DNA of 7,659 nucleotides. Source: an uncultured Blautia sp. (GTDB taxonomy: Bacteria > Bacillota > Clostridia > Lachnospirales > Lachnospiraceae). The stretch covers positions 1 to 7,659 of the forward strand of contig CAMBYR010000090.1 of NCBI GenBank assembly GCA_945872375.1. Reading direction: 5' to 3'. The position numbers and the translations under genes are program-made. Below are positions 1 through 6,233 of this stretch, one piece after another. Position 1 is the first letter of the stretch, and the number at the start of each line of letters is the position of its first letter. The notes under the pieces were generated by a model. It did no database searches. It saw nothing but the letters and a program-made list of their open reading frames with translations, and was not told the origin of the DNA.

Positions 1-132
1 AGATACATACTGGGATAATTTGGATTTCAGGTTCAGTCTGTCGCCTTCACCGGTAACAAGCTCAACTTTGCCTTTGCAGCTATCAATTACTTTGAAAAAT
101 TTGTCTATGTCTTTAATATTGGATACTTTCAT
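1..132 (-). CDS. Conserved small clostridial protein of unknown function, N-terminal 44 residues (truncated by window edge)
   Basis: An ATG at 130-132 opens a frame that runs without a stop to base 1, giving 44 residues that begin MKVSNIKDIDKFFKVIDSCK and continue through a KVELVTGEGDRLNLKSKLSQYV stretch. A strong ribosome binding site (AAGGGAG, 140-146) sits seven bases upstream and a sigma-A promoter lies at 177-205, so this is a real gene with its own promoter. There is no signal peptide or membrane segment in the visible part, so it is probably cytoplasmic. From memory, short proteins with this N-terminus are widespread in Lachnospiraceae. Some carry the doubtful database name 'polya polymerase', which the visible sequence does not support. 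I assign no function. The alternating Lys/Asp/Glu character fits a small alpha/beta protein, but that is inference. Confidence 0.75.
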   Translation of the reverse strand, partial: MKVSNIKDIDKFFKVIDSCKGKVELVTGEGDRLNLKSKLSQYVS

Positions 133-176
133 CTTTATTCTCCCTTCTTAACTCACATTCTATACGTTTCGCGCAC

Positions 177-205
177 ATTATAACCCATGATTTCCAAAAA
201 TGCAA
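177..205 (-). promoter_or_regulatory. Sigma-A promoter for the small gene at the left edge
   Basis: On the minus strand, a perfect TATAAT -10 (177-182) is preceded at exactly 17 bp by TTGCAT (200-205), a partial match to TTGACA (TTG only). Transcription should start near 170, giving a leader of about 38 bases before the ATG at 132, with the AAGGGAG site inside it. The promoter lies in the gap after glgB, so the small gene can be expressed independently of the glycogen unit. The weak -35 makes strength uncertain. Confidence 0.65.
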
Positions 206-221
206 TCCTTTCTTTTGGAAA
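191..221. repeat. 9-bp perfect inverted repeat between glgB and the small gene
   Basis: TTTCCAAAA (191-199) and TTTTGGAAA (213-221) are perfect inverted copies around a 13-base loop. The repeat starts 19 bases after the glgB stop. In the glgB transcript the T-rich run comes before the hairpin rather than after it, so it is not a canonical rho-independent terminator. The loop contains the -35 element (200-205) of the downstream promoter, and one arm falls in its spacer. It could be an operator or a weak 3' end structure for glgB mRNA. No better terminator is seen after glgB. Confidence 0.5.
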
Positions 222-240
222 AAATTTCAACAGGCTTATA

Positions 241-2124
241 TTAATACAGGAAAATTCCAACTCCATATGGTGCCAGAGGATATTCAAAGGAGAAATCGCG
301 GTTATCGCATTCCTGTTTCTCCGCTTTATATGCCACCGGTTTATCCAGCATTCCCTTTTCATTCATGATCAGGCGATACTGTTTCTTTTTGGGCACGCCC
401 ACACGATAATCCGTACGTTCCACCGGTGTGAAGTTGCATACCACCAGAATATTGTTTCTCTTTGTAGGAGATTTGCGGACAAAGCTGAAAATACTTCTGT
501 CTCCGTCATCGGCATTGATCCACTCAAATCCCTCCGGTGTATTATCCATTGCATAAAGAGCCGGATATTTTTTATACAGGTGAAGAAGCTGCTTCACATA
601 GCTCTGAAGATCCTTGTGATTGTCCTCGCCCAGCAGATACCAGTCAAGCTCCCTCTCCTCGCTCCATTCTCTGAGCTGTCCGAATTCCTGTCCCATAAAC
701 AGAAGCTTTTTGCCCGGATGTGCCATCATGAAAGTATAGGCTGCCTTCAGATTCTTAAATTTATCATCCAGATAACCCGGCATCTTGTTCAGCATGGAGC
801 ATTTCAGATGCACAACTTCATCATGAGAGAGTACCAGGACAAACTTCTCGCTGTAGGCATACATCATGGAGAAGGTCATCTTATTGTGGTTATATTTACG
901 GAAATACGGATCCAGCTTCATGTACTCCAGGAAGTCATTCATCCATCCCATATTCCATTTCAGGGAGAAACCAAGTCCGCCGTCCTCTGCTTTTCCGGTT
1001 ACCATCGGCCATGCCGTAGATTCCTCTGCGATCATGACAGTACCCTTGTTTCTTCCCAGTACAACCGAATTCAGATGTCTGAACAGTTCGATTGCTTCCA
1101 GGTTTTTGTTATCGCCGTATTTATTGGCAACCCACTGTCCATCCTGTTTGCCGTAATCCAGATACAGCATGGAAGCCACCGCATCCACGCGGAGACCATC
1201 TACATGGCATTCTTCGATCCAGTAAAGAGCATTGGCGATCAGGAAATTCTTAACCTCCGGACGTCCGTAATTGTAAATTTTGGTTCCCCAGTCCGGATGC
1301 TCACCCTGCCTTGGATCCTGGTGTTCATAAACAGCCGTTCCGTCAAAATTTGCAAGTCCATGCGCATCCTTCGGGAAGTGTGCCGGAACCCAGTCCAGAA
1401 TAACACCGATTTTATGTTTATGGAGATAATCTACCATATATTTAAAATCCTGCGGCGTTCCGTAACGGGAAGTCGGTGCATAATAGCCGGTAACCTGATA
1501 GCCCCAGGAACCGTCAAACGGATGCTCCGCGATGCCCATCAACTCTACATGAGTATATCCCATTTCCTTTACATATTTTGCAAGTTCACGGGCAAATTCA
1601 CGGTAATTGTAAAAGCCTTCTTTATTTTCATCTGTGGAGGTATGTTTCTTCCAGGAACCCGGATGTACCTCGTAAATGGACATGGCGCTGACTTTCTCAT
1701 CAAAATCCCTGCGGTTCTCCAACCACTGATCGTCGTTCCATTTATAGGAAATATCTGCTACTCTGGAAGCCGTTCCCGGACGCATCTCAGACTGGAAAGC
1801 ATAGGGATCCGCTTTGTAAAGCTGTTCTCCATGCATTCCCACAATATAGTACTTATACAGATCGCCCACCTTTGCGCCTGGAACAAACACTTCGAACACA
1901 CCCACAGATCCTGTTTTTACCATGGGGTTTGCTTCATTGTCCCAGTTATTAAAATCTCCGATAACAGAAACAGACTGTGCATTTGGCGCCCATACCGCAA
2001 AATAAACACCCTTTTTCCGCCCTGATGTCGTGGGATGTGCACCAAGCTTTTTGTAAATATCATAATGTGTTCCCTGACCAAACAGATACTGATCCAGATC
2101 TGTAAATTCCAATTTCTTTCCCAT
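241..2124 (-). CDS. glgB: 1,4-alpha-glucan (glycogen) branching enzyme
   Basis: GlgB cleaves an alpha-1,4 glucan chain and rejoins it through an alpha-1,6 bond, making the branches of cytoplasmic glycogen. The 627-residue product has the family layout: a CBM48 domain (about 30-125, with VYFAVWAPNAQSVSVIGDFNNW), the GH13 TIM barrel from about 150, and an all-beta C-terminal domain (about 535-627). The four GH13 motifs are present: DWVPAH at 244-249, RVDAVAS with nucleophile Asp314, AEEST with acid/base Glu367, and LSHDEVVH with Asp435. ELMGIAEHPFDGSWGYQVTGYYAP (194-217) is typical of branching enzymes. After motif IV it reads HLKCSM where E. coli GlgB has HGKGS. The start at 2122-2124 is supported by AGGGAGGT (2131-2138) seven bases upstream. 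It lies 69 bp after the GH13 amylase gene on the same strand with no terminator between, so the two are probably cotranscribed from the promoter at 3617-3645. Confidence 0.97.
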   Translation of the reverse strand: MGKKLEFTDLDQYLFGQGTHYDIYKKLGAHPTTSGRKKGVYFAVWAPNAQSVSVIGDFNNWDNEANPMVKTGSVGVFEVFVPGAKVGDLYKYYIVGMHGEQLYKADPYAFQSEMRPGTASRVADISYKWNDDQWLENRRDFDEKVSAMSIYEVHPGSWKKHTSTDENKEGFYNYREFARELAKYVKEMGYTHVELMGIAEHPFDGSWGYQVTGYYAPTSRYGTPQDFKYMVDYLHKHKIGVILDWVPAHFPKDAHGLANFDGTAVYEHQDPRQGEHPDWGTKIYNYGRPEVKNFLIANALYWIEECHVDGLRVDAVASMLYLDYGKQDGQWVANKYGDNKNLEAIELFRHLNSVVLGRNKGTVMIAEESTAWPMVTGKAEDGGLGFSLKWNMGWMNDFLEYMKLDPYFRKYNHNKMTFSMMYAYSEKFVLVLSHDEVVHLKCSMLNKMPGYLDDKFKNLKAAYTFMMAHPGKKLLFMGQEFGQLREWSEERELDWYLLGEDNHKDLQSYVKQLLHLYKKYPALYAMDNTPEGFEWINADDGDRSIFSFVRKSPTKRNNILVVCNFTPVERTDYRVGVPKKKQYRLIMNEKGMLDKPVAYKAEKQECDNRDFSFEYPLAPYGVGIFLY

Positions 2125-2193
2125 GATTATACCTCCCTTTTTTTCCGTGTTTTCTGTCTGCCGGATTTGATATTTTATACTGAAAGAAATTTG

Positions 2194-3543
2194 TCAGAAT
2201 GAAAGAATTTTGCTTTCATTTGGCTGAAGCACCATACGAATCATACCGTTTTCTTCCTGAACGTCAGTATCATCCGTAAGGCTTATATAAGTCTTTCCAT
2301 GAGCGGGCACCCGCACGGAAAGCTCAGCTTCTTTATCATCATTATTTACCGCCACAATTACGCCATGTTCATCCAGCGCTCTGGCAAATGCATACTGACG
2401 GTTTGTCAGGAGAAGCTCCTGATAAGATCCGTTCGCCAGTTCCGGATGCTCTTTATGTATTTTTCCAAGAGTACGGATCCATTCCAGAAGCTTGGGATCC
2501 GGCACCTCCTTCAGTGTTTCCTTCAGATTCACTGCCGGACGGAGAGGATCGTCGTTTCCGCCCTCCTTACGTCCCTGGATGCCCCATTCAGAGCCATAAT
2601 ATATGGACGGGATACCAGGCAATGTAAACAGAAGCGTATAAACCGGATAAATATGCTCCGGAACATTCAGTTTGGAGGCGATTCTGTCCACATCGTGATT
2701 ATCCACAAAGGAATACAGCTTCATTCCCCTGTAGATGCCGCCATTCTGGTCGAATTCTCTTCGGATGGTATGTGCGATCTCAAAATAGTTGTGATCATTG
2801 TGACCGGAATACAGTCCTTTGTGAAGCTCGTAGTTCGTAACACTGTCAAGCATCTGCGGTTTCACATACCGGCTGTAGTCGCCATGGATCACCTCGCCCA
2901 TCAGCCAGAAATCTTCTTTTTTCCCGCTGGTAAACCGGCGCATATCCTCCATGAAGGAAAACTCCAGACAATCGGCACAGTCCAGACGGATCCCGTCAAT
3001 GTCAAATTCGTCGATCCAGAATCCAATCACATCCAGAAGATAATCTCTTACCTGAGGCTCCCGGAGGTTCAGATTTGCAAGCTCAAAACAGTTTCGCCAG
3101 GCTTCATAGCCGAAGCCGTCATTATATGGAGAATTCCATCCGAAATTAATTCCCTTGTACCAGCAGCAGTAGGGAGAACGTTCCCTGATTCGCTGAATAT
3201 CCTGAAATGCAAAAAACTCACGTCCTGTATGGTTAAATACACCATCTACCACAACACGAATGTCAAGTTCATGTGCCTTCTGAACAAAATGTTTAAAATC
3301 ATCATTGTCTCCCAGACGTCTGTCCACCAGCCTGTAGTCTCTGGTATCATAACCGTGCGAGGTAGACTCAAATAAAGGCCCTATATAAATCGCTGTACAT
3401 CCCAACGATGCAATATGAGGCAGCCACTCCTCCAGTGCGGGAAATCTGTGTGTGATTTCCTCCTGTTCATTTCTTCTCGGTGCCCCTGTCATTCCTATCG
3501 GATACATGTGATAAAAAACCGCTTCTTCAAACCATCTGCCCAC
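2194..3543 (-). CDS. Cytoplasmic GH13 alpha-amylase family glycosidase
   Basis: This enzyme probably hydrolyses, or transfers at, alpha-1,4 bonds of glycogen or maltodextrin. All four GH13 motifs are intact in the 449-residue product: DGVFNH (100-105), GIRLDCAD with nucleophile Asp188, GEV with acid/base Glu217, and FVDNHD with Asp284. It opens with AVFYHMYPIGMTGAP, seen in clostridial GH13 enzymes, and lacks a CBM48 domain and signal peptide, so it is compact and cytoplasmic. Residues from about 370 form a beta-type C-terminal domain. The start is GTG at 3541-3543. The next in-frame Met (residue 13) would cut off the first barrel strand, and an AGGGGGA site is correctly placed for the GTG. 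An ATG eight bases inside is out of frame. It is first in a unit with glgB. The precise specificity (alpha-amylase, maltodextrin glucosidase, glucanotransferase) cannot be told from sequence. Vicinal Cys126-Cys127 is a small oddity. Confidence 0.92.
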   Translation of the reverse strand: MGRWFEEAVFYHMYPIGMTGAPRRNEQEEITHRFPALEEWLPHIASLGCTAIYIGPLFESTSHGYDTRDYRLVDRRLGDNDDFKHFVQKAHELDIRVVVDGVFNHTGREFFAFQDIQRIRERSPYCCWYKGINFGWNSPYNDGFGYEAWRNCFELANLNLREPQVRDYLLDVIGFWIDEFDIDGIRLDCADCLEFSFMEDMRRFTSGKKEDFWLMGEVIHGDYSRYVKPQMLDSVTNYELHKGLYSGHNDHNYFEIAHTIRREFDQNGGIYRGMKLYSFVDNHDVDRIASKLNVPEHIYPVYTLLFTLPGIPSIYYGSEWGIQGRKEGGNDDPLRPAVNLKETLKEVPDPKLLEWIRTLGKIHKEHPELANGSYQELLLTNRQYAFARALDEHGVIVAVNNDDKEAELSVRVPAHGKTYISLTDDTDVQEENGMIRMVLQPNESKILSF

Positions 3544-3550
3544 TACGATG

Positions 3551-3557
3551 TCCCCCT
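3551..3557 (-). promoter_or_regulatory. Ribosome binding site that fixes the GTG start of the GH13 gene
   Basis: AGGGGGA on the minus strand lies seven bases before the GTG at 3541-3543. No in-frame ATG occurs close by, so this site decides the start codon. Confidence 0.75.
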
Positions 3558-3595
3558 GTTATTGCCAAAAAATCCCTTCGTTATTTTCACGGACT

Positions 3596-3608
3596 TTTAG
3601 CTTCTAAA
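3596..3608. repeat. Short inverted repeat at the expected transcription start of the amylase-glgB unit
   Basis: TTTAG and CTAAA (3596-3600 and 3604-3608) flank a 3-base centre, in the first bases of the leader made from the promoter at 3617-3645 (expected start near 3610). The position fits a repressor operator, but five-base AT-rich arms can occur by chance, so this is only a candidate. Confidence 0.3.
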
Positions 3609-3616
3609 TCTTTTTT

Positions 3617-3645
3617 ATTATACCAATATGCACAGTTTTCGTCAA
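3617..3645 (-). promoter_or_regulatory. Strong extended -10 sigma-A promoter for the amylase-glgB unit
   Basis: The minus strand carries TTGACG (3640-3645), a 17-bp spacer and a perfect TATAAT (3617-3622). TGG immediately before the -10 matches the extended -10 element. Only one base of the -35 departs from consensus. Transcription should start near 3610, leaving a leader of about 66 bases before the GTG at 3543. The promoter lies between the upstream gene's terminator and the GH13 gene, which marks the start of a separate transcription unit. Confidence 0.88.
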
Positions 3646-3676
3646 TTAAAAGCTATGATTATCGTTTATTTTGAGC

Positions 3677-3718
3677 AAAAAAAGAGGATCCTCCGATTTT
3701 CTTTCGTGAAGATCCTCT
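3677..3718 (-). terminator. Rho-independent terminator of the polysaccharide deacetylase gene
   Basis: On the minus strand, an 11-bp stem pairs AGAGGATCTTC (3708-3718) with GAGGATCCTCT (3683-3693) with a single wobble. It is followed directly by a run of seven T (3677-3683, the first overlapping the stem base). It begins 17 bases after the stop codon at 3736-3738. No T-run follows on the plus strand, so it acts in one direction. It separates this gene from the amylase-glgB promoter. Confidence 0.92.
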
Positions 3719-3735
3719 GTCATATCCGGGCTTAT

Positions 3736-4983
3736 CTACTGCCCGTCACTGTATACGCTTTCATCCTCTGAACCGTCTGACAGTTCTCCTGACTCCTCCC
3801 AGCTTCCGTCGGAAAGCTCTTCGGAGGATGCTTCTCCATCAGATACAGCATCCGATCCGGAGTCTGTGCTGCCCATGTTGTAGCCTGCCACTTCTCCGTT
3901 TGCCAGAGACGAATCCCAGAAATCGGAATAGGACGCATTCTGAAGTGTGACGCCCTTTGCCTCGGCAAGCTCGCTGACTGTTACAAGTTTGTAGCCCTGT
4001 GCCACCAGATCCGGAACGATTCTCTTGATCGCTTCTGCAGATGCCTGATGAATATCATGCATCAGAATGATCGTCCCGTCTGTAAGGTCCCCATTCAGGA
4101 CCATGTCGTAATCCGCCTGTACATCCCTCAGCTTCCAGTCAAGGGAATCCAGCGACCACATAAAGAAGGGCTTCTGTACCGTATCGATGACATCCTGATT
4201 CCATTCTCCATAAGGTGCCCTTGCCACTGTCGATGCCTGTCCGCAGGCTTCGATCAGAGCAGCATCCGTGTCGGCAAACTGTTTTGCCACGCTGTCCAGA
4301 CCAATGGTTACCAGAGTCATGGGGTGATCCCAGGAATGGCTTCCCAGTTCACAGCCAATGGCCTTCATTCTCTGTACGACCTCCGGATACAGTCCCACAT
4401 TCTGCCCCAGCATAAAGAAGGTTGCATGGGCATTGTTTTCCTCCAGCACATCCAGAATTCCGTCCGTATACTCTCCCGGTCCGTCGTCGAAGGTCAGGGC
4501 CAGCATAGGCCGGCGAATATCCGGATTATAAGATCCGTCATCATTAAAGTAATAATCTTTTACACCCTTTGTGACCCAGCCTGTCTGCATATACCCATTT
4601 CCGTCAAAGCAATAGGTCACACCGTCGATTTCCTGAAAACCTCCGGTATAATATGTATGGTCCGCATTCTGATACCAGCGGCCGTTTTCGTCCTCGTGCC
4701 ATCCCGGCGTAAGGACCGATGCCTTGCTCACATCTCCCTGACCTTTCAGCGGCTGACGCACTGCAGCATTGGGATCTGCTGCGGCAACCTGTGCCTGAAC
4801 TTCTACCGTCTCATCCGGTTTATGGCCGCCCACCCGGTCGATGATTGGAAATATGATGCCTCTTACCACGAACACAGCCAGCAGTACGAAGGCCACCGCA
4901 TATGTGGCAAGGCGCATATATCTCCGCCTGCGAAGCTGCTGCTGCTTTTTCCGCATCCTCTCTCTGTATCGATTTTTATCCAT
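3736..4983 (-). CDS. Membrane-anchored polysaccharide deacetylase (CE4) with cell-wall-binding repeats and acidic tail
   Basis: CE4 enzymes remove N- or O-acetyl groups from surface polysaccharides such as peptidoglycan. The 415-residue product has a very basic N-terminus (2-24), one membrane segment (about 26-48) and an outside-facing remainder. It then has a stretch like choline/wall-binding repeats (about 94-152, GW..NGRWYQN..., GVTYCFDGNGYMQTGW) and the catalytic domain (about 158-345). CE4 motifs are TFDDGP (164-169, Asp166/Asp167), HSWDH (216-220), RAPYG (255-259, where RPPYG is commoner), a DSLDW motif (279-283) and LMHD with His309. The metal triad Asp-His-His is therefore intact. Residues 370-415 form a Ser/Asp/Glu/Gly tail with SDG at 381, 391, 402 and 412. 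The start is supported by GGAG (4992-4995) eight bases upstream. It follows nagA by 121 bp and ends at a strong terminator. Peptidoglycan N-deacetylase is the likely role; a xylan or other glycan esterase remains possible. Confidence 0.9.
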   Translation of the reverse strand: MDKNRYRERMRKKQQQLRRRRYMRLATYAVAFVLLAVFVVRGIIFPIIDRVGGHKPDETVEVQAQVAAADPNAAVRQPLKGQGDVSKASVLTPGWHEDENGRWYQNADHTYYTGGFQEIDGVTYCFDGNGYMQTGWVTKGVKDYYFNDDGSYNPDIRRPMLALTFDDGPGEYTDGILDVLEENNAHATFFMLGQNVGLYPEVVQRMKAIGCELGSHSWDHPMTLVTIGLDSVAKQFADTDAALIEACGQASTVARAPYGEWNQDVIDTVQKPFFMWSLDSLDWKLRDVQADYDMVLNGDLTDGTIILMHDIHQASAEAIKRIVPDLVAQGYKLVTVSELAEAKGVTLQNASYSDFWDSSLANGEVAGYNMGSTDSGSDAVSDGEASSEELSDGSWEESGELSDGSEDESVYSDGQ

Positions 4984-5003
4984 CTTTGTATCTCCATTTC
5001 ATT

Positions 5004-5032
5004 ATTATACGATCTGCATCCTTCCCTGATCA
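5004..5032 (-). promoter_or_regulatory. Candidate promoter for the polysaccharide deacetylase gene
   Basis: A perfect TATAAT (5004-5009, minus strand) has only a weak -35, TGATCA (5027-5032), at 17 bp. Transcription would start near 4997, almost at the ribosome binding site, which leaves a very short leader. A second candidate upstream pairs TTGTAT (5081-5086) with TAAGAT (5058-5063) at 17 bp. Read-through from nagA is also possible because no terminator follows nagA, so this call is tentative. Confidence 0.4.
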
Positions 5033-5038
5033 GGATGC
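5016..5038. repeat. 7-bp inverted repeat upstream of the polysaccharide deacetylase gene
   Basis: GCATCCT (5016-5022) and AGGATGC (5032-5038) are perfect inverted copies around nine bases. A second, nested palindrome, CCTGATCAGG, occupies 5025-5034. The repeat overlaps the -35 region of the candidate promoter, as an operator would. No T-run follows on the minus strand, so it is not a terminator for nagA. Confidence 0.45.
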
Positions 5039-5081
5039 GTTTCCTTTTTACAAAACCATCTTACCCTGTTTTCCGGATAAA

Positions 5082-5115
5082 TACAATACTTCTTTTATAT
5101 ATTATTACAATACTT
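5082..5115. repeat. Pair of 10-bp direct repeats at the end of nagA
   Basis: TACAATACTT occurs at 5082-5091 and again at 5106-5115. The second copy covers two bases of the nagA stop codon (5105-5107) and its last codons. Both are followed by TTTTAT-like sequence. This may be a small duplication or chance in an AT-rich stretch. Confidence 0.4.
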
Positions 5116-6208
5116 TTATTAACTTCAGTTCCGGAGTCACCAGAAGAAGGTCTGCTTCCTTTCCCGGGGTCACAGAACCGACCTCTTCATAGATACCAAT
5201 GCTCTTTGCCGGATTTCTTGTGGCCGCAAAAACAGCATCTGCCATGGGCACACCAAAGGAAACTGCCTTGCACATACAATCGTAAAGATTGGTCGCAGAG
5301 CCGGCGATCGTTCCATCCGCAAGGGTCGCTTTCCTGTCCTTGACTGTAACAGCCTGTCCGCCCAGCTCATACTGTCCGTTTGCCATACCCGTAGCCATCA
5401 TGGAATCACTGATCAGGATCACTCTTTCATTTCCAAACATCCGGAATGTGGCTCTTACGACCGAAGGATGAATGTGCAGTCCGTCACTGATCAGCTCCAC
5501 CATGCAAAGCGGATCATCTGAGGCTGCGCCGATCAGCCCGGGATCCCGGTGTCCCAGAGGCTGCATGGCATTATAAAGATGCGTCACATGGTGGGCACCC
5601 CGCCGCATGGCCTCTGCTGCCGTACCATAATCTGCTGCCGTATGTCCCAGAGAAATGCAGACCTCTTCATGAACTTCATCAATAAAATCCATCGCACCTT
5701 CTGTATTCGGTGCAAGGGTCACAAGCTTCACCATGTTTCCGGAAGCTTTATTCAGATCCCGGAAAAAGCCGGCATCCGCTTTCCGGATATGCGTCTCCAC
5801 ATGCGCCCCCTTTTTCTTTGGATCCAGAAACGGCCCTTCCATATTGATTCCGCGGATCACTGCTCCGTCTTCTGTTCCTGCAGCTTCTTTTGCCGTGGCA
5901 AAGATAGACTTCAGTTCTTCTGCAGGAAGCGTCATGGATGTTGGGCAATAGGATGTGATACCGCAGCTTTTTTCATACTTCAGAATTGTTTTCAGCCCTT
6001 CCGTATCCGCATCGGAAAAATCATGTCCGAAGGCGCCATGGCTGTGGATATCCACAAGCCCCGGAAGAACCAAAAGCCCATCCGCCTGAATTTCCGAAGG
6101 ATCCGTCACCTGCGCTTCTGATGCCACGATCCTGTGATTTTCAATAAACACATCTTCTTTTCGAAATGTACCATCTTCTTTAAAAACCATTCCATTTCTG
6201 ATAATCAT
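5105..6208 (-). CDS. nagA: N-acetylglucosamine-6-phosphate deacetylase
   Basis: NagA removes the acetyl group from GlcNAc-6-phosphate to give glucosamine-6-phosphate, the step that sends amino sugars from diet, mucin or recycled wall into NagB and glycolysis or back to wall synthesis. The 367-residue amidohydrolase has LPGLVDIHSHG with His55/His57, NMEGPFLDPKKKGAH with metal ligand Glu124, SLGHT with His189, THLYNAM with His210 and SDGLHIH (241-247). ISDSMMATG holds the catalytic Asp268. All expected metal and catalytic residues are present and the length is slightly short of E. coli NagA (about 380), as expected for Firmicutes. The frame is open 55 codons further upstream, but I start at 6206-6208. 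There the protein begins MIIRNGMVF like its family, AGGGAGG lies six bases upstream, and the longer form would overlap the previous gene by about 140 bases. It starts 25 bp after the lipoprotein gene, so they are probably an operon. nagB is not in the window. Confidence 0.96.
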   Translation of the reverse strand: MIIRNGMVFKEDGTFRKEDVFIENHRIVASEAQVTDPSEIQADGLLVLPGLVDIHSHGAFGHDFSDADTEGLKTILKYEKSCGITSYCPTSMTLPAEELKSIFATAKEAAGTEDGAVIRGINMEGPFLDPKKKGAHVETHIRKADAGFFRDLNKASGNMVKLVTLAPNTEGAMDFIDEVHEEVCISLGHTAADYGTAAEAMRRGAHHVTHLYNAMQPLGHRDPGLIGAASDDPLCMVELISDGLHIHPSVVRATFRMFGNERVILISDSMMATGMANGQYELGGQAVTVKDRKATLADGTIAGSATNLYDCMCKAVSFGVPMADAVFAATRNPAKSIGIYEEVGSVTPGKEADLLLVTPELKLIKVL

Positions 6209-6214
6209 TGTTTT

Positions 6215-6221
6215 CCTCCCT
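6215..6221 (-). promoter_or_regulatory. Ribosome binding site that fixes the nagA start
   Basis: AGGGAGG on the minus strand lies six bases before the ATG at 6206-6208 and inside the 25-bp gap after the upstream stop codon (6234-6236). It favours this start over the upstream in-frame ATG at 6373. Confidence 0.85.
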
Positions 6222-6233
6222 GAATAGTTACCA

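Noticed and set aside
187..2025. Long plus-strand open frame (612 codons) opposite glgB
   Set aside because: It is the antisense shadow of a gene with full GlgB motifs. The translation is rich in His, Ile, Phe and Cys with no recognisable domain, and no ribosome binding site supports it.
2125..2193. Separate promoter for glgB in the 69-bp gap
   Set aside because: TATAAA-like and CTGACA-like elements exist but are only 12 bp apart. Read-through from the upstream promoter is the simpler explanation.
2299..3375. Plus-strand open frame opposite the GH13 gene
   Set aside because: It is an antisense shadow of a gene with all four GH13 motifs, has no protein-like domains, and lacks a promoter or ribosome binding site.
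3652..3676. Catabolite-repression (cre-like) site upstream of the amylase promoter
   Set aside because: A sequence around AAACGATAATCA has the central CG but misses about four consensus positions, so it is not better than chance.
5039..5104. Terminator after nagA
   Set aside because: Only 5-bp imperfect stems without a following T-run on the minus strand were found.
4048..5343. Plus-strand open frame across the deacetylase and the nagA end
   Set aside because: It runs across two well-supported minus-strand genes and their gap, with shadow-like composition.
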